Below the pieces are notes generated by a model. The model was given only the letters and a program-made list of their open reading frames with translations. It had not been told where the DNA came from and made no database searches. Shown here piece by piece: positions 37,401 to 43,400 of a DNA stretch of 64,000 nt. The translations under genes were made by a program, and so were the position numbers. Source of the DNA: Lucinisca nassula (taxonomy: Eukaryota > Mollusca > Bivalvia > Lucinida > Lucinidae); NCBI GenBank assembly GCA_963580285.1, contig OY757012.1:168318652-168382651 (forward strand), written 5' to 3'. Each line of letters begins with the position of its first letter. Positions within the stretch are counted from its first letter, which is position 1.

Positions 37401-40400
37401 ACTTTTGAACCGTTTGAGATAGAGCCTTCATATTTGGCATGTAGGTTCCTTCTGACAAGGGCTTCCCACTCATGAAGATTTGACCTGTGACCTTGACCTG
37501 TGACTTACTTTATCATACGTTTTGAACCATATGAGATAGAGCCTTCATATTTGGCATGCATGTTCCTTGTGACAGGGTTTTCTTAGTCATTCAAAACTTT
37601 TGACCCATGACCTTGACCTACTTTGTCATAACTTTTAAAAGCATTTGAGATACAGCCTTCATATTTAGCATGTAGGTTCCTTGCGACAATGTTGCTTAGA
37701 TGATCCTCTACCTAAAAGACTAAAACAATCCCACTCGGATGAACAATATTTTTCTATTTTTACCTCCGGTGGCCATTTTGGCCACCGGAGGTAAAAATAG
37801 AAAAATATTGTAAATTTGATTCAAACGGAAACTCCCCCTAAACCCTAAGGCCAATTTGATTCAAAGTTCCCAGGAATGTTGCCTAGGTTACTCCCTACCA
37901 AATAAGCTAAAATCACTATGCTGATGAACAAGATGGCCACATGAGCTAAAAATAGAATGAACTCGAGACAGTGACACACAGGTGAGCGAACCAGGGCCCT
38001 CTGGGCCCTCTTGTTTGTGTTCTATGATATGAATGTATTCTATGTGTACTCATTAAAATTGCCTCATTGAGGTGATTCTAATGAGTACACACTGCATACA
38101 TTTGTGAAATAAAAGACAAAAAATATCCTAAATTTTTCCTCACTATTTCTTATGTAGAGAAATTCCCTAGGGATTCAAGAACGGGTTCTACTCAGATATG
38201 GTAAACGAGCCATCGATGATAATGCTATTGAAGTTCTACTGTAGTAACCTTAGGTATTGTACTAGGAACATAGCAACCTTCTATATGCTGAACAGACTGC
38301 GTACTGATTTTCACCTACAGTAGAACTTTGATTGGCTCGAACACCGATGGCTCGTTTACCATGGATGTGTCGAACCCATTCTTGAGCCCCTAGCGAAATC
38401 CTCTACATAAGAAATAGTGGGGGATAATTAAGGAGATTTTAGTCTTTTATCTTGCAAATGTATGCTGTGTGCACTCATTAGAATCGCCTCGATGAGGCGA
38501 TTCTAATGAGTACACACAGCATACATTTTTCATTATAGAACACAGAAAAAGATGTCCAAAAGTATCTCGAACAGATTTTCATGGTCCCAAACGTGTTCGA
38601 GCCATTGAAGTCCGACTGTATTTTGTTCTCAAATGGCATAAAACAGGTTTTCTCATGAGGTACCTAACATGCTGTTCTTCTTTTCCTTTCAGTACATCCA
38701 AGATCTTGTAGACACTAGATATTGGGGCTTCTCTGCATTATTTGTAGATGAGTAAGTACGATGAAACTTTGATGGCTCTTTTATCATGACTGTTTTGAAC
38801 TCACTCTTCAGTCCGTAGGAAAAAATTTACCATATCTGCAGATTTGGCGTATTTGGGACAATTAATCCCCCGCCGCAAAGCGGAGCAGGGATTATAGGAA
38901 TGGCCTTCGTCTGTCCGTCCGCTCCGTCTGCCCCATCTTGTCTGTCCATAACACTTTCTGGCCGCTCCATATCTCCTGTCGGGCCTCCGTGGCCTAATGG
39001 ATAAGAGCGCTGACTCTTAGTCATTAGGTCTCTCACCGCCGTGGGTTCGAGCCTCGCTCGGGTCACGTGTGAGACGCCAAGTTCTGCAACGGAAGGTCAG
39101 GTGGTTTTTCTCCGGGTACTCCGGTTTTCGCCCACCTATGATTAACGATCGGCTCGATATGAGTGAAATAATCTTGAAAGGGCCGTAAAACCCAAACCAA
39201 AAAAAAAAAAAAAACATATCTCCTGAATCCTTTGATAGGTTTTCATTAAATTTTGGTCAATTATTCGTCTCAGTGAGCTGATGTGCAGAACCCATAAATG
39301 AACCATGCCAACTCAAGGTCAAGGTCACAGGTGAAGGTCACGAGTTTGAAACATGGAATTTTGTATTTGTTCCATATCTCCTTTACCCTTGGAAGGATTT
39401 TCATTAAACTTTGGTCAAATATTTTTTTCAGTGAGCTGATGTGCAGAACCATGCTGACTCAAGTTCAAGGTCAAATCTGAAGGTCAAGAGTTTGAAACTT
39501 TGAATTTTGTGTCTGATCCATATCTCCTTTACCCCTGCAAGGATTCTCATCAAACTATGGTCAATTATCCCTCTCAGTGAGCTATTATGCAGAACCCATA
39601 AATGAACCATGCCGACTCAAGGTCAAGGTCACATTTGAAGGTCACAAGTTTAAAAATTTGAATTTTGTGTCTGTTCCATATCTTCTTTACCCCTCAAAGG
39701 ATTTTCATTAAACTTTGGTCAGTTAACCCCCTCAGTGAGCTCATGTGCAGAGTTCATAAATAAATCATGCCAACACCAGGTCAAGGTCACATTGGAAGGT
39801 CATGAGTTTGAAACTTTGAATTATGTGTCCGTTCCATATCTCCTTTGCCCTTCAAAGGATTTTCATCCAACTTTGTTCAAATGTCTCCCTCAGTGAGCTG
39901 ATATGCAGAATACATAAATAAAATGCAGACTCAAGGGCAAGGTCACAGTTGAAGGTCACAAGTTTGAAACTTTGTATTTTGTGTCCGTTCCATATCTCCT
40001 TTACCCCTGGAAGGATTTTAATTAAACTTTCATCAAATATCCCCCTCAGTGAGCTGATGTGCAGAACCCATAAATAAACCATACCAAACCAAAGTCAAGG
40101 TCACAGGTGAAGGTCATGAGTTTGAAACTTGGAATTTTGTGTCCGTTCCATATCAGCTTTATCCCTCGAAGGATTTTCATTAAACTTTTGTGAAATATAC
40201 CCCCTCAGTGAGCTGAAGTTCCCATAAATAAACCATGCCAACTAGAGGTCAAGGTCACAGGTGAAGCTCACAAGGTTGAGCCTTGATACAAAATGAGGCG
40301 GGGGATTTGGCTGTCCCTCAGACTGCTTTCTTGTTCAAGGAGAGTTATAATCTTGAAAATGTGTGATGTTTGTACTCATTAGAATTTCCACAATGAGTTT

Positions 40401-43400
40401 AAGGAGCCTTTTCTTGATAAAACCTGCCTCACGTAAGACACAAATTGGTCTGCTCAGTTACACAGACTAGCAGGGGTTCGATACCTGCCAGGGTTGGCAA
40501 CATTCTTTTGTGGAGATTGATCATGAAATCTTTTCTACGGTCATTCTCTCCCTTCCGCTGATTCAAGAAGGGCATTTGTCAGTTTCTGGCAAAAGAATGT
40601 GCACTGTACTGATTAACCTCCAACGTATAAGCCTGCCCAGGAAAAGTGTGGATAGGTAAACTGACCGGCTCAAAAATGACCTAAAATAGTGTTGACTGGG
40701 CTGTTAAACTCCAATACAAACAGACACAGACTAGCAAGGGTCTTGAAATTTTACATATAGAAACTAGAGGTATTATACTATTCAAGCAATGAACACTAAG
40801 ATGCTAATCAGGTTTGTTGTTAACAAATGGCAAAAACAGGTTTTTTCATGATGTGCTTAAACGTTTATATATTATTATGACAAAGCAGTATATATTATTA
40901 TGACAAAGCCGTTCCCTTGTAAGAAATCCACCCAGGGAGCTTACATGAGGATAGGCAGGAACAGGTATCAAAGGGTTTACTTTGGACCTTTTTTGTGGCA
41001 TTGCCAAGACAAAATACTGTAGAATGAAACAAGAGGACCAAGCTGGTCCTGTATCGCTCACCTAAGCTAACAGATTCAAAGTTTCAGGAAGTGCCAACCT
41101 TTACTGAAGGATTAATGGAAGGACATGGTGATGACAGGGTAAGCAATTTCTGCATATCAAGTAGAATGTAGCTCTATGATAAATAGGCTGACCTCACCAG
41201 TTTTCAAACTCATTCAAGCTTTTATTCCTGACTTGCTAAGAAGATCCGATATAAACTGATGGGGCTATGGTGATGACAAGTTCAAAAATAAGCAATTAAC
41301 TGCTGCAATCAAAGGGATGTTACTCTGTGACAAATAGGCAAACCTCACAAGTTTTCAAACTCCTCCGAGCTTTTCTGCCTGACTTATTTGTTTGTAAGTT
41401 TCATGAAGATCCGATCAAAACTGAAGGGGCAGCAGTGCTAACAAGGTAGAAAATAGGCATTTTTTAGCAATCAAACGCACGTAACTCTATAATGATTGTG
41501 TCGACTTGGCCAGTATTCAAACTCATCCAAGGTTTTATTCCCAGCCACTTTACATATAAGTTTCAGAAAGATCCGATTAAAACTGAAGGGGCTATGGTGA
41601 TAAGGTCACCATTTGGCATTTTTAGCAATCAAGGGGATGTTACTTTAAGATAAATAGGCCGACTTGGCCAGTTTTCGAACTCATCCGAGGTTTCATCCCC
41701 AGCCACCTTACATATAAGTTTCAGAAAAATCAGATCCAAACTGAAGGGGCTACGGTGATGACCAGGTCAAAAATCAACATTTTCAGCCATCAAAGGGACA
41801 TAACTCAACGATAAATGGGCTGACTTGGCCTGTTTTCGAACTCATTCGAGATTTCATCCCCATCCACCTTACATATAAGTTTCAGAAAGATCCAATCAAA
41901 ACTGAAGGGCTTTGGTGATGACAAGGTCAAAAATCAGCATTTTCAGCAATCAAAGGGACAAAAATCTATGATTAATTGGCCAACTTGGCCGGTATTCGAA
42001 CTCATCCTAGGTTTTATCCCCAGCCACCTTTCATATAAGTTTCAGAAAGATCTGATCAAAACTGAAGGGGCTACAGTGATGACAAGGTCAAAGATCAACA
42101 TTTTCAGCAATCAAAGGGACCTAACTCTATGATAAATAGGCCACCTTGGCCGGTATTCGAACTCATCCGAGGTTTTATCCCCAGCCACCTTACATATAAG
42201 TTTCAGAAAGATCCCATCAAAACTGAAAGGGCTATGGTGATGACAAGGTAAAAAATCGGCATTTTCAGCAATCAAAGGGATGTTACTCTGTGATAATTGG
42301 ACCAACTTGGCTGGTTTTCGAACTCATCCGAGATTTTATCCCCAGCCATGTTACATTTAAGTTTCAGAAAGATTCGTTCAAAACTGAAAGGGCTACGGTG
42401 ATGACAAGGTCAAAAATCAGCATTTTCAGCAATCAAAGGGACATTACTCTACGATAAATGGGCCGACTTGGTCGGTTTTCAAACTCATCCAAGATTTTAT
42501 CCCCAGTCACCTTACATATAAGTTTCAGAAAGATCTGATCAAAACTCAAGGGGCTACCGTGATGACAAGGTCAAAGATCAACATTTTCAGCAAATCAAAG
42601 GGACATAACGCTATGATAAATGGGCCGACTTGGCCGGCTTTCGAACTTGTCCGAGGTTTTATCCCCAGCCACCTTATATGTAAGTTTCAGAAAGATCCAA
42701 TCAAAACTGAAGGGGCTACGGTGATGACAAGCATTTTCCCATTGTAAGTCTATGGGACCTTGTGATTGCCATAGCAACCAAAGTTTTCATGCGGTTTCAA
42801 AAAAAAAGCTGATGTCATCAATGCCCCACCAGAGGCATGCTACAGATGAGAAATGATTGAGATCAGCCTGCAGGCTGCAGAGATATAGCTGCTCAAAAGT
42901 GTGGACGGACGACGGACGGACGGAAGATGGAGGACCCACTATACTATAAGCTCCCATGGAGCCTTCAGCCCAGGTGAGTTAAAAAATGAAGAAATATTCT
43001 GGCAAAATGTTCAAAATCATTGAAATAAAAAACATGTGCAGTATCACTAAAGTAACTAAATCGTTTTGGTTTAAAACAGGATTTTGTTTCACTGGGAGTT
43101 ATCTACCCATGATGTGGGTCTATACAGAAAATTATAAAAAAAATGTTTGCATGTTTTTAAAAACCAGTTTTACTTGTATTTCAGCACTGATATTATGCCC
43201 AGAAATATTGCCCTAGCAACAAATTCCTTTGGACAGTTTAATCTAATGCCCGTATATGGTATGTATTAACCCATAAAATGCCAATCACGACAATTGTCAT
43301 CTGCTTTGTCATCTGCCTGTTATTTTAAAAGTCATTTTTGCAAACAGTGTGGACCCATATCAGACTACTCCTCTAGGAGCAGTCTGATCTGGGTCCACAA

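Noticed and set aside
38979..39065. Possible tRNA gene
   Set aside because: A and B boxes are present, but the sequence continues into a SINE body with poly-A and target duplication; it is a tRNA-derived SINE.
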